A stretch of DNA of 64,000 bases, from NCBI RefSeq assembly GCF_027497495.1, contig NZ_CP114205.1:2666001-2730000 (forward strand), written 5' to 3'. The notes below the pieces were generated by a model. That model was not told the DNA's origin. It was given only the letters and a program-made list of their open reading frames with translations, and did not search any database. Both the position numbers and the translations under genes were made by a program. Of this stretch, positions 30,156-38,633 are shown piece after piece. Within the stretch, counting starts at the first letter, position 1. Each line of letters starts with the position of its first letter. The DNA comes from Streptomyces tubercidicus. Lineage in GTDB: Bacteria > Actinomycetota > Actinomycetes > Streptomycetales > Streptomycetaceae.

Positions 30156-30185
30156 TTGACGGTGCACACCTCTAGCCACTATCCG
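30156..30185 (+). promoter_or_regulatory. possible promoter of rshA-sigH
   Basis: TTGACG (30156-30161) and TATCCG (30180-30185) are separated by 18 bp, about 250 bp before rshA. Spacing and sequence fit a HrdB-type promoter. In S. coelicolor the sigH region has several promoters, including a stress-induced one; I could not identify that one here with certainty. Confidence 0.35.
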
Positions 30186-30435
30186 TACCCGTGGATTTAC
30201 AATCAGTGACAGCGAGGGTGCCGGGCGACCCGGGGCCGGATTTCCGCGCGGACGGCAGTGGTGGTCCTTCCGGGCGACACCGGCCCACAGATCGCGATAG
30301 CGTCACAGCCGAACCATGTGTCGCGCCGAATCGTTCTCCTTTCACCCGAGGGGAGAAAGTCCGGCGCGAATATCCCGAACAACGCACATATCGCGTATTC
30401 CAGCTCAACCAGCTTGTGCCACCTTGGAGGTGAGG

Positions 30436-30849
30436 GTGTCCCAGATCGCAGGCGAGCCCGGGACTCAGGACTTCGTGGAAGTCCGTCTGCCCGCTGCGGG
30501 TGCCTATCTGTCGGTGCTGCGTACGGCCACGGCCGGGCTCGCAGCCCGCTTGGACTTCACCCTCGACGAGATCGAGGATCTGCGTATCGCGGTCGACGAG
30601 GCGTGCGCGATCCTTCTGCAACAGGCCGTCCCCGGCAGTGTGCTGAGCTGCGTCTTCCGCCTCATCGACGACGCACTGCAGGTCACCGTGTCGGCGCCGA
30701 CGACCGACGGCCGCGCCCCGGAGCGCGACACCTTCGCCTGGACGGTGCTCTCCGCACTCGCCGGCAAGGTCGATTCCACCGTCGCCGAGGACCAAACGGT
30801 CACCATCAGTCTGTACAAGGAGCGCGGCGCCGGTCCCGGACCGTCATGA
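30436..30849 (+). CDS. rshA: anti-sigma factor of SigH (RsbW-type kinase fold)
   Basis: A 137-residue protein with the HATPase fold of anti-sigma factors (LDFTLDEIEDLRIAVDEACAILLQ). In S. coelicolor the gene immediately upstream of sigH encodes the SigH antagonist (RshA, also called PrsH or UshX), which holds SigH inactive until osmotic or other stress. The N box is present as DEACAILL with Ala where kinases often have Asn, so ATP binding or kinase activity may be weak. The GTG at 30436 is chosen because GGAGG lies five bases upstream. 16 bp before sigH. Confidence 0.85.
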   Translation: MSQIAGEPGTQDFVEVRLPAAGAYLSVLRTATAGLAARLDFTLDEIEDLRIAVDEACAILLQQAVPGSVLSCVFRLIDDALQVTVSAPTTDGRAPERDTFAWTVLSALAGKVDSTVAEDQTVTISLYKERGAGPGPS

Positions 30850-30865
30850 CCGAACAGGGGGCCCC

Positions 30866-31852
30866 GTGAAAGATCTCGAACGCGGCGGGCGGATGGCGTC
30901 CAGTGCGACCATCCCCGAGCAGCAGGCCCGGCCGCATCCGGTGGGCGTAGACGACCACGGCGGCCGGTTGGACGCGGCGGAGCAGGCAGAGCGGGCGGAC
31001 CACATGGAGCAGAGCGAGCAGCCGGGGCAGCAGGCGCAGCAGCACGAGGCGCCGGCCCCCGACGACACGGTGCAGGAAGAGCAGCATTCCCCGGAGCCGC
31101 AGGACCGCAGCGGCGCTCGGGCGATGTTCTATGAGCTGCGCGGGCTGCCCGACGGCTCCCCGGAGCGTGCGGAGCTGCGCAACACCCTCGTCCGTATGCA
31201 CCTTCCGCTCGTCGAGCATCTGGCCCGGCGGTTCCGCAACCGCGGCGAGCCGCTCGACGATCTGACCCAGGTCGCCACCATCGGCCTGATCAAGTCCGTC
31301 GACCGCTTCGACCCGGACCGCGGCGTCGAGTTCTCCACGTACGCCACCCCCACCGTCGTCGGCGAGATCAAGCGGCACTTCCGCGACAAGGGATGGGCGG
31401 TCCGCGTCCCGCGTCGCCTCCAGGAGCTGCGGCTGTCGCTGACCACCGCGACCGCCGAGCTGTCCCAGCGGCACGGCCGGGCGCCCACGGTCCATGAGCT
31501 GGCCGAGCATCTGGCGATCTCCGAGGAGGAGGTCCTGGAGGGCCTGGAGTCCGCCAACGCCTACAGCACGCTCTCCCTGGACGTCCCGGACACGGACGAC
31601 GAGTCCCCGGCGGTCGCCGACACCCTCGGTGCCGAGGACGAGGCGCTGGAGGGCGTGGAGTACCGGGAGTCCCTCAAGCCGCTGCTGGAGGATCTCCCGC
31701 CGCGGGAGAAGAAGATCCTGCTGCTGCGCTTCTTCGGCAATATGACCCAGTCGCAGATCGCCCAGGAGGTCGGCATCTCCCAGATGCACGTCTCCCGTCT
31801 CCTGGCCCGCACCCTGGCCCAGCTGCGCGACAAGCTGCTCGTGGAGGAGTGA
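30866..31852 (+). CDS. sigH: RNA polymerase sigma factor SigH (SigB/F/G family)
   Basis: A 328-residue group 3 sigma factor. Residues 1-85 form a Gln-, Glu- and His-rich extension; the sigma core follows: region 2 (LVRMHLPLVEHLARRF, DLTQVATIGLIKSVDRFDPDRGVEFSTYATPTVVGEIKRHFRDK), region 3 (ELSQRHGRAPTVHELAEHL) and region 4 HTH (TQSQIAQEVGISQMHVSRLLA). In S. coelicolor several SigH forms arise by alternative starts and processing of such an extension, and SigH governs osmotic stress and septation. Cotranscribed with rshA; a strong hairpin follows. Confidence 0.93.
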   Translation: MKDLERGGRMASSATIPEQQARPHPVGVDDHGGRLDAAEQAERADHMEQSEQPGQQAQQHEAPAPDDTVQEEQHSPEPQDRSGARAMFYELRGLPDGSPERAELRNTLVRMHLPLVEHLARRFRNRGEPLDDLTQVATIGLIKSVDRFDPDRGVEFSTYATPTVVGEIKRHFRDKGWAVRVPRRLQELRLSLTTATAELSQRHGRAPTVHELAEHLAISEEEVLEGLESANAYSTLSLDVPDTDDESPAVADTLGAEDEALEGVEYRESLKPLLEDLPPREKKILLLRFFGNMTQSQIAQEVGISQMHVSRLLARTLAQLRDKLLVEE

Positions 31853-31866
31853 ACGGCGTAAGAGGG

Positions 31867-31899
31867 TGAGGGGCGGGGCCTTCGAAGGCCCCGCCCCTC
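31867..31899. terminator. terminator of sigH
   Basis: A nearly perfect palindrome with 16-base arms around a tiny CG centre (effective TTCGAA loop), 15 bp after the sigH stop codon. It lies between sigH and the convergent membrane protein gene. Confidence 0.75.
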
Positions 31900-31956
31900 A
31901 CGCGTTCCCTTGGTCCGCCGTACCCGCCCGGCGGGAATCCGGGCCTCGCACCGCCC

Positions 31957-32418
31957 TCAGGGCGTCTCGCGCGGCCCGATCCCCAGCGCTTCGGTGGCCG
32001 TCGGGTTGACCAGCAGCACGAGGACGACCAGCGCGGCCACGGCCAGTCCGATACCGGCCGCGATCAGCGCACCGCCCCCCTTGACCAGCGTCCAGGCCAC
32101 CGGCAGCGCCACGATCTGGGTGATCAGCGACGGGCCCCGGCTCCAGCGGCGGCGCAGCCACAGCCCGCGGGCGGCCACCAGCGGCAGCACGGCGAGCGCG
32201 AGGACGGTGAGCCCGCCCATCTCCGCCTGCTGCGCACTGTCCGGCGCCCCGGCGAGACCCATGATCAGCATGTAGGCGCCGAGGGCGGCCAGCGCGAGCC
32301 CTTCGACCGCGGTGAGCGCCGCCGCGGCGCTCAGCCGCGCGGGCCGCGGGCCGGTCGGCTCGGCCGCGGCGGGGGCTGTGGCGGCTCGGGACGCGGACTG
32401 CTTCTGCTGACTGCTCAC
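31957..32418 (-). CDS. four-helix integral membrane protein, unknown function
   Basis: A 153-residue protein with an Ala-rich, charged N-terminal tail of about 40 residues and four hydrophobic segments. Visible pieces are VEGLALAALGAYMLIMGLAG, LTVLALAVLPLVAARGLWL, SLITQIVALPVAWTLVK and GIGLAVAALVVLVLLVNP. A GTG start is used (VSSQQKQS). It resembles small Streptomyces membrane proteins conserved beside sigH, without known role. Divergent from the lipid kinase gene. Confidence 0.78.
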   Translation of the reverse strand: MSSQQKQSASRAATAPAAAEPTGPRPARLSAAAALTAVEGLALAALGAYMLIMGLAGAPDSAQQAEMGGLTVLALAVLPLVAARGLWLRRRWSRGPSLITQIVALPVAWTLVKGGGALIAAGIGLAVAALVVLVLLVNPTATEALGIGPRETP

Positions 32419-32514
32419 CCCAGCAGGGTAGCGCCGGCCCGTCCCCGCCTCGGGGATGCCCCGGAGCCGGACGGGGCGTGAGGCCGGTACCAGCAGGTAG
32501 GTACGCTGCTGCAT

Positions 32515-33498
32515 ATGCGCGCACTTCTCGTGGTCAATCCCGCAGCAACCACCACCAGTGCCCGCACCCGTGAGGTACTGACCCACGCCCTCGCCAGCGA
32601 CCTCAAACTGGAGGTCGCGCAGACGCAGTACCGCGGGCATGCCCGTGATCTCGCCCGGGAGGCCACCGAGGGCGGTGAGACCGACCTGGTCGTGGCACTG
32701 GGCGGCGACGGCACGGTCAACGAGGTCGTCAACGGTCTGCTGGCCAACGGCCCCGACCCGGAGTCGCACCCCCGCCTCGCGGTCGTCCCCGGCGGCTCCA
32801 CCAATGTCTTCGCCCGCGCGCTCGGCCTCCCCAATGACGTGGTCGAGGCCACCGGCGCCCTCCTGGACGCGCTGCGCGACGGCAGTGAGCGGACGATCGG
32901 CCTCGGACTGGCCGCGGGCACCCCGGGCAGCGAGGACGAGGGCGTGCCGGAACGCTGGTTCACGTTCTGCGCGGGCTTCGGTTTCGACGCCGGCGTCGTC
33001 GGCCGGGTCGAGCAGCAGCGCGAACGCGGCAAGCGTTCGACCCACGCCCTGTATGTGCGACAGGTCGTACGGCAGTTCCTGGGCGAGGCGAACCGGCGGC
33101 GGGGCGTCCTGACCCTCGAACGTCCGGGCGGCGCCGAGGGTGAGGCGGAGACCGTCGAGAACCTGGCGCTGGCCATAATCTGCAACACCGCCCCGTGGTC
33201 CTACCTGGGCAATCGGCCGATCTACCCGTCCCCCGACGCCTCGTTCGACAAGGCCCTGGATCTGTTCGCACTGAGCAAGCTCTCACCGTCCGCGGTGGCC
33301 CGCTATGCGACCCAGTTGCTCGCGTCAACACCCGAGCGCGGCCCCCACGGCAAACACGCTCTCTCACTTCACGACCTCACGAACTTCACCTTGCATTCGC
33401 AGGTTCCCCTGCCCTTCCAGATGGACGGCGACCACCTGGGGCTGCGTACGAGTGTGACGTTCACAGGCGTACGCCGTGCACTGCGTGTGATTGTGTGA
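32515..33498 (+). CDS. diacylglycerol kinase-family lipid kinase
   Basis: A 327-residue DAGK-catalytic-domain protein. The nucleotide site is GGDGTVNEVVNGL (about residues 63-75) and the second loop is VPGGSTNVFARALGLP. These enzymes phosphorylate diacylglycerol, sphingoid or related lipids at the membrane face. A more exact substrate cannot be given. Monocistronic, ATG start, with wblE next on the same strand after a long leader. Confidence 0.92.
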   Translation: MRALLVVNPAATTTSARTREVLTHALASDLKLEVAQTQYRGHARDLAREATEGGETDLVVALGGDGTVNEVVNGLLANGPDPESHPRLAVVPGGSTNVFARALGLPNDVVEATGALLDALRDGSERTIGLGLAAGTPGSEDEGVPERWFTFCAGFGFDAGVVGRVEQQRERGKRSTHALYVRQVVRQFLGEANRRRGVLTLERPGGAEGEAETVENLALAIICNTAPWSYLGNRPIYPSPDASFDKALDLFALSKLSPSAVARYATQLLASTPERGPHGKHALSLHDLTNFTLHSQVPLPFQMDGDHLGLRTSVTFTGVRRALRVIV

Positions 33499-33819
33499 GC
33501 AGTAGGGCCTAAAGTCCTTTCACTCGAACGTTTAGACTGGTTTCCACCCCCTGGAATGACGGCTGTGAGCTAGGCGACACCAAGGATTCAAAAAAAAGTT
33601 TCCGGAAGGGGTTGTATCCGCCGCCGAGGTTTGCGAGTCTCTTCATGGCGATCGGGACGGCCGCTTTACCGGCCCCCTTGAGAGCCCGAATCCTCCTCCT
33701 CATTCCACAGGACCGCGCCAGTTCACGACTGGATTTCGGGCCTTCCCTTGTGGAGGGATTCGTGAAAGCGTTCACATTCACAAGCAACGATCCCGTCATC
33801 ACGAGGAGATGGAGCAGCC
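33499..33819 (+). other. 321-bp wblE upstream region
   Basis: Less GC-rich than coding DNA, with an A8 run near 33588-33598. Minus-strand ORFs here have non-Streptomyces codon use and are rejected. The stretch probably holds the wblE promoter and a long untranslated leader. A Rex-like palindrome is annotated separately at 33760. GAGGAG before the ATG is the ribosome site. Confidence 0.5.
33760..33777. promoter_or_regulatory. Rex-like operator before wblE
   Basis: TCGTGAA-AGCG-TTCACAT matches the Rex consensus TTGTGAA-N4-TTCACAA at 16 of 18 positions counting the free spacer (two end-region mismatches). It lies 43-60 bp upstream of wblE. Rex is the NADH/NAD+-sensing repressor of Streptomyces. 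A link of Rex to wblE is plausible from its regulon but is inferred here. Confidence 0.5.
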
Positions 33820-34077
33820 ATGGACTGGCGTCACCGCGCCGTTTGCCGCGAGGAAGACCCCGAGCTCTTCTTCCCTATCGGCAACACCGGTCCTGCGCTG
33901 CTGCAGATCGAGGAAGCCAAGGCCGTCTGCCGCCGCTGCCCCGTCATGGAGCAGTGCCTGCAGTGGGCGCTTGAGTCCGGCCAGGACTCCGGCGTCTGGG
34001 GTGGTCTGAGCGAGGACGAGCGCCGCGCGATGAAGCGCCGTGCAGCTCGCAACCGGGCGCGCAACGCGAGCGCCTGA
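33820..34077 (+). CDS. wblE: WhiB-family [4Fe-4S] regulator WblE (WhiB1 ortholog)
   Basis: An 85-residue WhiB protein. Cluster ligands are Cys9, Cys37, Cys40 and Cys46 (CRRCPVMEQC), followed by the turn motif GVWGGLSEDERR and a basic C-terminal DNA-binding helix (KRRAARNRARN). WhiB1/WblE proteins bind the primary sigma factor and respond to nitric oxide through the cluster, and they are essential or near-essential in actinobacteria. Followed by a perfect terminator hairpin. Confidence 0.96.
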   Translation: MDWRHRAVCREEDPELFFPIGNTGPALLQIEEAKAVCRRCPVMEQCLQWALESGQDSGVWGGLSEDERRAMKRRAARNRARNASA

Positions 34078-34174
34078 GCCAGTAGCCCCGTGGCCCCCGA
34101 GCCGCAGCGCGCAGTACACCCGATGCATCCCCGGCGCTGACAAGCCCGGTCGTTATCGCATCGCAACAGCTTTG

Positions 34175-34200
34175 AGCCCCGGACCGCATGGTCCGGGGCT
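34175..34200 (+). terminator. terminator of wblE
   Basis: 11-base perfect arms (34175-34185, 34190-34200) around a GCAT loop, followed by a T-rich stretch. A classic intrinsic terminator, also usable for the opposite-strand kinase gene. Confidence 0.85.
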
Positions 34201-34259
34201 TCCTGCTGTTAGGGGCCGCGACTCCGGCGGCCGACCGTCGCCGGTGCCCGGTCTCCGTG

Positions 34260-35735
34260 CTACTCGTCGGCCCGTACGGGGATGTCGAGGATGACCTGCG
34301 TACCGCGCTCCGGCGCCGGCACCATGTCGAACTTTCCGCCCAACTCCCCCTCCACCAGGGTCCGTACGATCTGCAGCCCCAGGTTTCCGGCGCGATGCGG
34401 ATCGAATCCCTCGGGGAGACCGCGGCCGTTGTCCTGGACGGTGACCAGCAGCCGGGGCTCGGTACGACTGCCGCCGCGCACCGCGCCGACCTCGACCACG
34501 CCCCGCTCCACTTGGTCGAAGGCGTGCTCCAGGGCGTTCTGCAGCACCTCGGTGAGCACCATCGACAGCGGGGTGGCCACCTCGGCGTCCAGGATGCCGA
34601 AGCGCCCGGTGCGGCCGGTGGTCACCTTGCCCGGGGAGATCTCCGCGACCATGGCCAGCACCCGGTCCGCGATCTCGTCGAACTCGACCCGTTCATCGAG
34701 GGTCTGGGACAGCGTCTCGTGCACGATCGCGATCGAACCGACCCTGCGGACCGCCTCGTTGAGCGCTTCACGGCCCTGTTCGGAATCCATCCGGCGGGAC
34801 TGCAGCCGCAGCAGCGCGGCGACCGTCTGCAGATTGTTCTTCACCCGGTGGTGGATCTCCCGGATGGTGGCGTCCTTGGTGATCAGCTCCCGCTCACGGC
34901 GCCGCAGTTCGGTCACATCGCGCAGCAGGACCAGTGAACCGATGTGGGTCCCCTTGGGCTTGAGCGGAATGGCGCGCAACTGGATGACGCCGTCCTCGCC
35001 CTCGACCTCGAACTCCCTGGGGGCCCACCCACTGGCGAGCTTGACCAGCGCCTCGTCCACCGGGCCGCGGGCGGGCGCCAGTTCGGCGGTGGCCTGGCCC
35101 AGGTGGTGGCCCACCAGGTCGGCGGCGAGACCGAGCCGGTGGTAGGCGGAGAGCGCATTGGGGCTGGCGTACTGGACGACACCGTCCGCGTCGAGCCGGA
35201 TCAGTCCGTCACCGGCGCGCGGCGAGGCGTCCATGTCGACCTGCTGGCCGGGGAAGGGAAACGATCCGGCGGCGATCATCTGAGCGAGGTCCGAGGCGCT
35301 CTGGAGGTAGGTGAGCTCCAGCCGGCTCGGGGTGCGGACGGTCAGCAGATTGGTGTTGCGGGCGATCACACCGAGCACCCGGCCCTCGCGGCGCACCGGG
35401 ATGGACTCGACCCGTACCGGCACCTCCTCCCGCCACTCCGGGTCGCCCTCGCGCACGATGCGGCCCTCGTCCAGGGCGGAGTCCAGCATCGGACGGCGGC
35501 CCCGGGGAACGAGATGGCCGACCATGTCGTCCTGGTAGGACGTGGGCCCCGTATTGGGCCGCATCTGGGCCACCGATACATAGCGGGTGCCGTCGAGGGT
35601 GGGGACCCACAGCACGAGATCGGCGAAGGAGAGGTCGGAGAGCAGCTGCCACTCCGAGACCAGCAGATGGAGCCACTCAAGGTCGGTGTCGCTCAGAGTG
35701 GTGTGCTGGCGTACGAGATCGTTCATGGAGGGCAC
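34260..35735 (-). CDS. pdtaS: PdtaS-type sensor histidine kinase
   Basis: A 491-residue soluble kinase: an N-terminal GAF domain (about residues 10-155), a PAS domain (about residues 175-280), a HisKA_2 dimerisation helix with the phospho-acceptor in EIHHRVKNNLQ (residues 293-303), and a HATPase domain with an N box (ALEHAFDQ) and G boxes (DNGRGLPEGF, GNLGLQIV). In mycobacteria PdtaS phosphorylates the antiterminator-type response regulator PdtaR. No response-regulator gene is adjacent. No membrane helix, so it senses a cytosolic signal. Confidence 0.9.
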   Translation of the reverse strand: MPSMNDLVRQHTTLSDTDLEWLHLLVSEWQLLSDLSFADLVLWVPTLDGTRYVSVAQMRPNTGPTSYQDDMVGHLVPRGRRPMLDSALDEGRIVREGDPEWREEVPVRVESIPVRREGRVLGVIARNTNLLTVRTPSRLELTYLQSASDLAQMIAAGSFPFPGQQVDMDASPRAGDGLIRLDADGVVQYASPNALSAYHRLGLAADLVGHHLGQATAELAPARGPVDEALVKLASGWAPREFEVEGEDGVIQLRAIPLKPKGTHIGSLVLLRDVTELRRRERELITKDATIREIHHRVKNNLQTVAALLRLQSRRMDSEQGREALNEAVRRVGSIAIVHETLSQTLDERVEFDEIADRVLAMVAEISPGKVTTGRTGRFGILDAEVATPLSMVLTEVLQNALEHAFDQVERGVVEVGAVRGGSRTEPRLLVTVQDNGRGLPEGFDPHRAGNLGLQIVRTLVEGELGGKFDMVPAPERGTQVILDIPVRADE

Positions 35736-35792
35736 GTCTTGGAGCCTACCGGCGTACGGTGTAGCTGTTGTCTCCGCACGGGCATGGACAAG

Positions 35793-35812
35793 TAAGAATG
35801 GTCTAGTCCAGA
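35793..35812 (+). promoter_or_regulatory. dre (DasR site) over the sRNA promoter
   Basis: The dre core TGGTCTAGTCCA (35799-35810) differs by one base from the DasR consensus core TGGTCTAGACCA. It overlaps a -10-like TAAGAAT (35793-35799), with TTGTCT (35768-35773) as a possible -35, so DasR bound here would block transcription of the RNA just downstream. Confidence 0.65.
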
Positions 35813-35975
35813 ATTCAGCACAGACCTCCGCCCTCCCCGCACAGGAGAGCGGAACGAGACCGAAAGCGCTCTCTGCCCTGACTGCGCCGAGGTCTCTGAT
35901 CGACCGGTCCCAGGACGGGATGCACCCCTACCGCACACAGGGGCGCCGCCCGCCCGAGAAGCGGGACCGGCCGAT
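35806..35975 (+). ncRNA. probable scr5239-type small regulatory RNA
   Basis: In S. coelicolor a conserved sRNA of about 160 nt, scr5239, is encoded beside SCO5239, the kinase gene corresponding to the one here, and its transcription is linked to DasR. At the matching place the sequence has a DasR-covered promoter and several good stems: AGAGCG/CGCTCT, GAGACC/GGTCTC, CCCCT/AGGGG and a closing CCGGTCCC/GGGACCGG. The known RNA represses dagA, metE and PEP carboxykinase messages. Ends are estimates; identity rests on position, promoter and structure, not on alignment. Confidence 0.6.
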
Positions 35976-36217
35976 GTCAGCTCCGGGCTGCGGTGCCGGA
36001 CAGGTTGAGGGTCCTGTCCTGGCGCCGCGGCCCGCGGGTGCTTCCGGGGGTCTTCAGCACACCTCGCCGCCCGTCTTCCGCGGCCACGCCTTGAGCGCCG
36101 GCTCGGCGACCGCCTCCAGCTCCGTCCGCTCCGCCCCGCCAGAGGTGCCGCGGGCGGCGGAAAACGTGACCGGCCCTGCGGTGGCGCCGACGGGTTCCGT
36201 GGGCCGCGCTCTGCTAG

Positions 36218-36233
36218 ATTGGTCTATACCACA
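36218..36233. promoter_or_regulatory. dre (DasR site) of nagB
   Basis: The palindrome core TGGTCTATACCA (36220-36231), one base from consensus, ends about 30 bp before the nagB GTG. nagB is a known DasR target in Streptomyces. Confidence 0.8.
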
Positions 36234-36262
36234 TGGATCATCTCCAGAACGGCAGGCCAAGC

Positions 36263-37045
36263 GTGGAAGTTGTCATCGTTCCGGATGCCGTGGCGGGCGG
36301 CGAGCTGATCGCGGAGGCCATCGTCACCCTGGTGCGCCGTAAGCCCGACGCACTGCTCGGTGTGGCCACCGGCTCCACCCCGTTGCCGATTTACCAGGCG
36401 CTGGCGGCGAAGGTCCGGGCCGGCGCGGTGGACGCCTCACGGGCCCGCATCTGCCAGCTCGACGAGTACGTCGGGCTGCCGACCGGGCACCCCGAGTCCT
36501 ACCGTTCGGTGGTCCTGCGTGAGGTGGTCGAACCGCTCGGTCTCGGCGCGGAGTCCTTCATGGGGCCCGATGGTGCGGCCGAGGATGTACCGGCCGCCTG
36601 CGCGGCGTACGACCGTGCGCTGCGCGAGGCGGGCGGGGTGGACCTCCAGCTGCTCGGTATCGGCACGGACGGACATATCGGCTTCAACGAGCCCTGCTCG
36701 TCGCTCGCTTCGCGTACCCGCATCAAGACGCTGACCCAGCAGACCCGGGAGGACAACGCCCGGTTCTTCGACAGCCTCGACGAGGTGCCGCACCACGTCA
36801 TCACCCAGGGCATCGGCACCATCCTGGAGGCCCGCCATCTGGTGCTGCTCGCCACCGGCGAGGGCAAGGCCGACGCGGTGGCCCATGCCGTTGAGGGCCC
36901 GGTCGCCGCGCTGGTCCCGGCCTCGGCGCTACAGCTCCACCCGCATGCGACGGTCGTCGTGGACGAGGCCGCAGCCGCCAAGCTGAAGCTCGCCGACTAC
37001 TTCCGTGCCACGTACGCGGCAAAGCCGGAGTGGCAGGGGATTTAG
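36263..37045 (+). CDS. nagB: glucosamine-6-phosphate deaminase
   Basis: A 260-residue NagB that converts glucosamine-6-phosphate to fructose-6-phosphate and ammonia, the last step of N-acetylglucosamine use. Motifs are ATGSTPLPIYQAL (phosphate loop), QLDEYVGLPTGHPESY (catalytic Asp), GIGTDGHIGFNEP and an allosteric-type C-terminus. The GTG at 36263 (VEVVIVPDA) with GGCAGG upstream fits the family N-terminus better than the ATG at 36233, which lies inside the dre. Controlled by DasR. Confidence 0.95.
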   Translation: MEVVIVPDAVAGGELIAEAIVTLVRRKPDALLGVATGSTPLPIYQALAAKVRAGAVDASRARICQLDEYVGLPTGHPESYRSVVLREVVEPLGLGAESFMGPDGAAEDVPAACAAYDRALREAGGVDLQLLGIGTDGHIGFNEPCSSLASRTRIKTLTQQTREDNARFFDSLDEVPHHVITQGIGTILEARHLVLLATGEGKADAVAHAVEGPVAALVPASALQLHPHATVVVDEAAAAKLKLADYFRATYAAKPEWQGI

Positions 37046-37056
37046 GGCAGGCGTGA

Positions 37057-38625
37057 TCACTCGTCGGGCGACGGGCCGCGGCCGGTGAGGGCCTCGGCGG
37101 CGGCCTGGGCGCAGACTCGGGCGGCGCCATGGGTGGCGATGTGGAGCGCGCCTTGGGGCGGGGCCTGGGGGACGCCCATTTCGACGACCGCGGTGTCGGG
37201 GCGGGCGGCGAGGAGGCTCTGGAGCGCGTCGGCCATCCAGGGGTGACGGTGGACGTCGCGGACGACGGCGACGAAGCGGCGGCCGGCGGCCGCCGTGAGC
37301 AGGCCGTCGACCAGCGCTGCGGTACCGGCTGCGGCGGCGGCCTCGCCGGTACAGGTGGCGGTCTCGGTGCCCGGGAGGAGACGGGCCAGTTCGGCGGCGA
37401 CGCCCCAGGGTGTCGCGTCGCCCACGGCGATGTTGGCGAGGGGGGTGAAGGCGGCGACGTAGGCGGGTTCGGTGAGAGGCCGGTACGGTCCTGCGGCGGT
37501 GAGGCGCAGGGCACGCCGCGCCGCGGTGAGGCCGATACCGGGGGCGGGCGCGGGGCCCTCGGCCCTGCCTTGGAACGTCCCCTCCCCCGCGCTCCGGTTC
37601 CCGTCCGCCAAGGCGCGTACCCGGGCTGCGGCGTCGGCGAGGCGGTGCTCCGGCAGTTCGCCGTTATGGACGGCCCGTACCAAGGCGTCGCGCAGTCGGA
37701 GCACGATGTCCTCGTCGGCCAGACCGCCGCCCACGCAGAGGGCGTCGGCGCCGGCTGCGAGGGCCAGGACGCTGCCGCGCTCGATGCCGTAGGTGGCGGA
37801 GATGGCCTGCATCTCCATGCCGTCGGTGATGATCAGCCCATCGAAGCCGAGGCCACCGTCGGCTTCGGGGGCGCGCAGCAGACCGTGCAGCGCGGCGGGG
37901 CTGAGTGTGGCCGGGTGCTCGCCGTCCAGCGCGGGCAGCAGGATGTGGGCGCTCATCACGGCCCGGGTGCCGGCGGCGATGGCGGCGCGGAACGGCACGA
38001 GTTCGCGTGCCTGGAGGGTGGGCAGATCGGCGGCGATACGCGGCAGATCGTGGTGGGAGTCGACGGCGGTGTCGCCGTGGCCGGGGAAGTGCTTGGTGCA
38101 GGCGGCGACGCCCGCGGACTGCAGGCCCTCGACATAGGCGGCGGTGTGCCGGGCGACCAGTCGCGGATCGGCGCCGAAGGAGCGGACGCCGATGACCGGG
38201 TTGCCGGGGTTGGAGTTGACGTCGGCGGAGGGGGCCCAGTTGAGGGTGATACCGCAGTCGGCCAGCCGGCGGCCGAGTTCGCGGGCCACCGCGCGGGTGA
38301 GGGCGGTGTCGTCGACGGCGCCGAGCGCATGGTTGCCGGGGAAGGAGGAGCCGCCGCGCACTTCGAGGCGGGTGACATCGCCGCCCTCCTCGTCGATGGC
38401 GACGATCAGCTCCCCGCGTTCGGCGCGCAACCGGTCGGTAAGTGCGGCGAGTTGTTCCGGACCGTCGACATTGCGGCCGAAGAGACCGACCGAGACCAGG
38501 CCCTCGCCGAGCCGGCGCAGCAGCCAGTCGGGCGCGGTGGTGCCGGTGAAGCCGGGCTGGAGGACGGCGAGGGCATCGCGGGTGAGGGTGTCGGCCGAGC
38601 CTGCGGAGCGTACGAGAGGCGTCAT
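37057..38625 (-). CDS. GH3 beta-N-acetylhexosaminidase (das operon last gene)
   Basis: A 522-residue glycoside hydrolase family 3 enzyme. The NagZ signature KHFPGHGDTAVDSHHDLP (about residues 185-202) carries the catalytic Asp-His dyad, and the nucleophile Asp is in IITDGMEMQAIS. The C-terminal domain is GH3_C-like and more variable. There is no signal peptide, so it cleaves imported chitobiose or cell-wall fragments in the cytoplasm. The ATG is eight bases after the stop of the das remnant ORF, so it sits at the end of the former das operon under DasR control. It corresponds to SCO5235. Confidence 0.88.
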   Translation of the reverse strand: MTPLVRSAGSADTLTRDALAVLQPGFTGTTAPDWLLRRLGEGLVSVGLFGRNVDGPEQLAALTDRLRAERGELIVAIDEEGGDVTRLEVRGGSSFPGNHALGAVDDTALTRAVARELGRRLADCGITLNWAPSADVNSNPGNPVIGVRSFGADPRLVARHTAAYVEGLQSAGVAACTKHFPGHGDTAVDSHHDLPRIAADLPTLQARELVPFRAAIAAGTRAVMSAHILLPALDGEHPATLSPAALHGLLRAPEADGGLGFDGLIITDGMEMQAISATYGIERGSVLALAAGADALCVGGGLADEDIVLRLRDALVRAVHNGELPEHRLADAAARVRALADGNRSAGEGTFQGRAEGPAPAPGIGLTAARRALRLTAAGPYRPLTEPAYVAAFTPLANIAVGDATPWGVAAELARLLPGTETATCTGEAAAAAGTAALVDGLLTAAAGRRFVAVVRDVHRHPWMADALQSLLAARPDTAVVEMGVPQAPPQGALHIATHGAARVCAQAAAEALTGRGPSPDE

Positions 38626-38633
38626 GAGCTGCG

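Larger units (their letters stand above)
35736..36262. other. 527-bp noncoding region between kinase and nagB
   Basis: Contains no ORF with Streptomyces codon use. It holds the kinase promoter, a DasR site, a structured RNA gene (annotated separately), and the nagB promoter with its own dre. The middle part, about 35980-36200, showed nothing further. Confidence 0.6.

Noticed and set aside
33509..33802. 97-codon minus-strand frame upstream of wblE
   Set aside because: Third positions are not GC-biased, no ribosome site, and it lies in the wblE leader; judged noncoding.
36233..36262. ATG start of nagB at 36233
   Set aside because: It overlaps the DasR site, lacks a ribosome site and adds residues absent from the family; the GTG at 36263 fits better.
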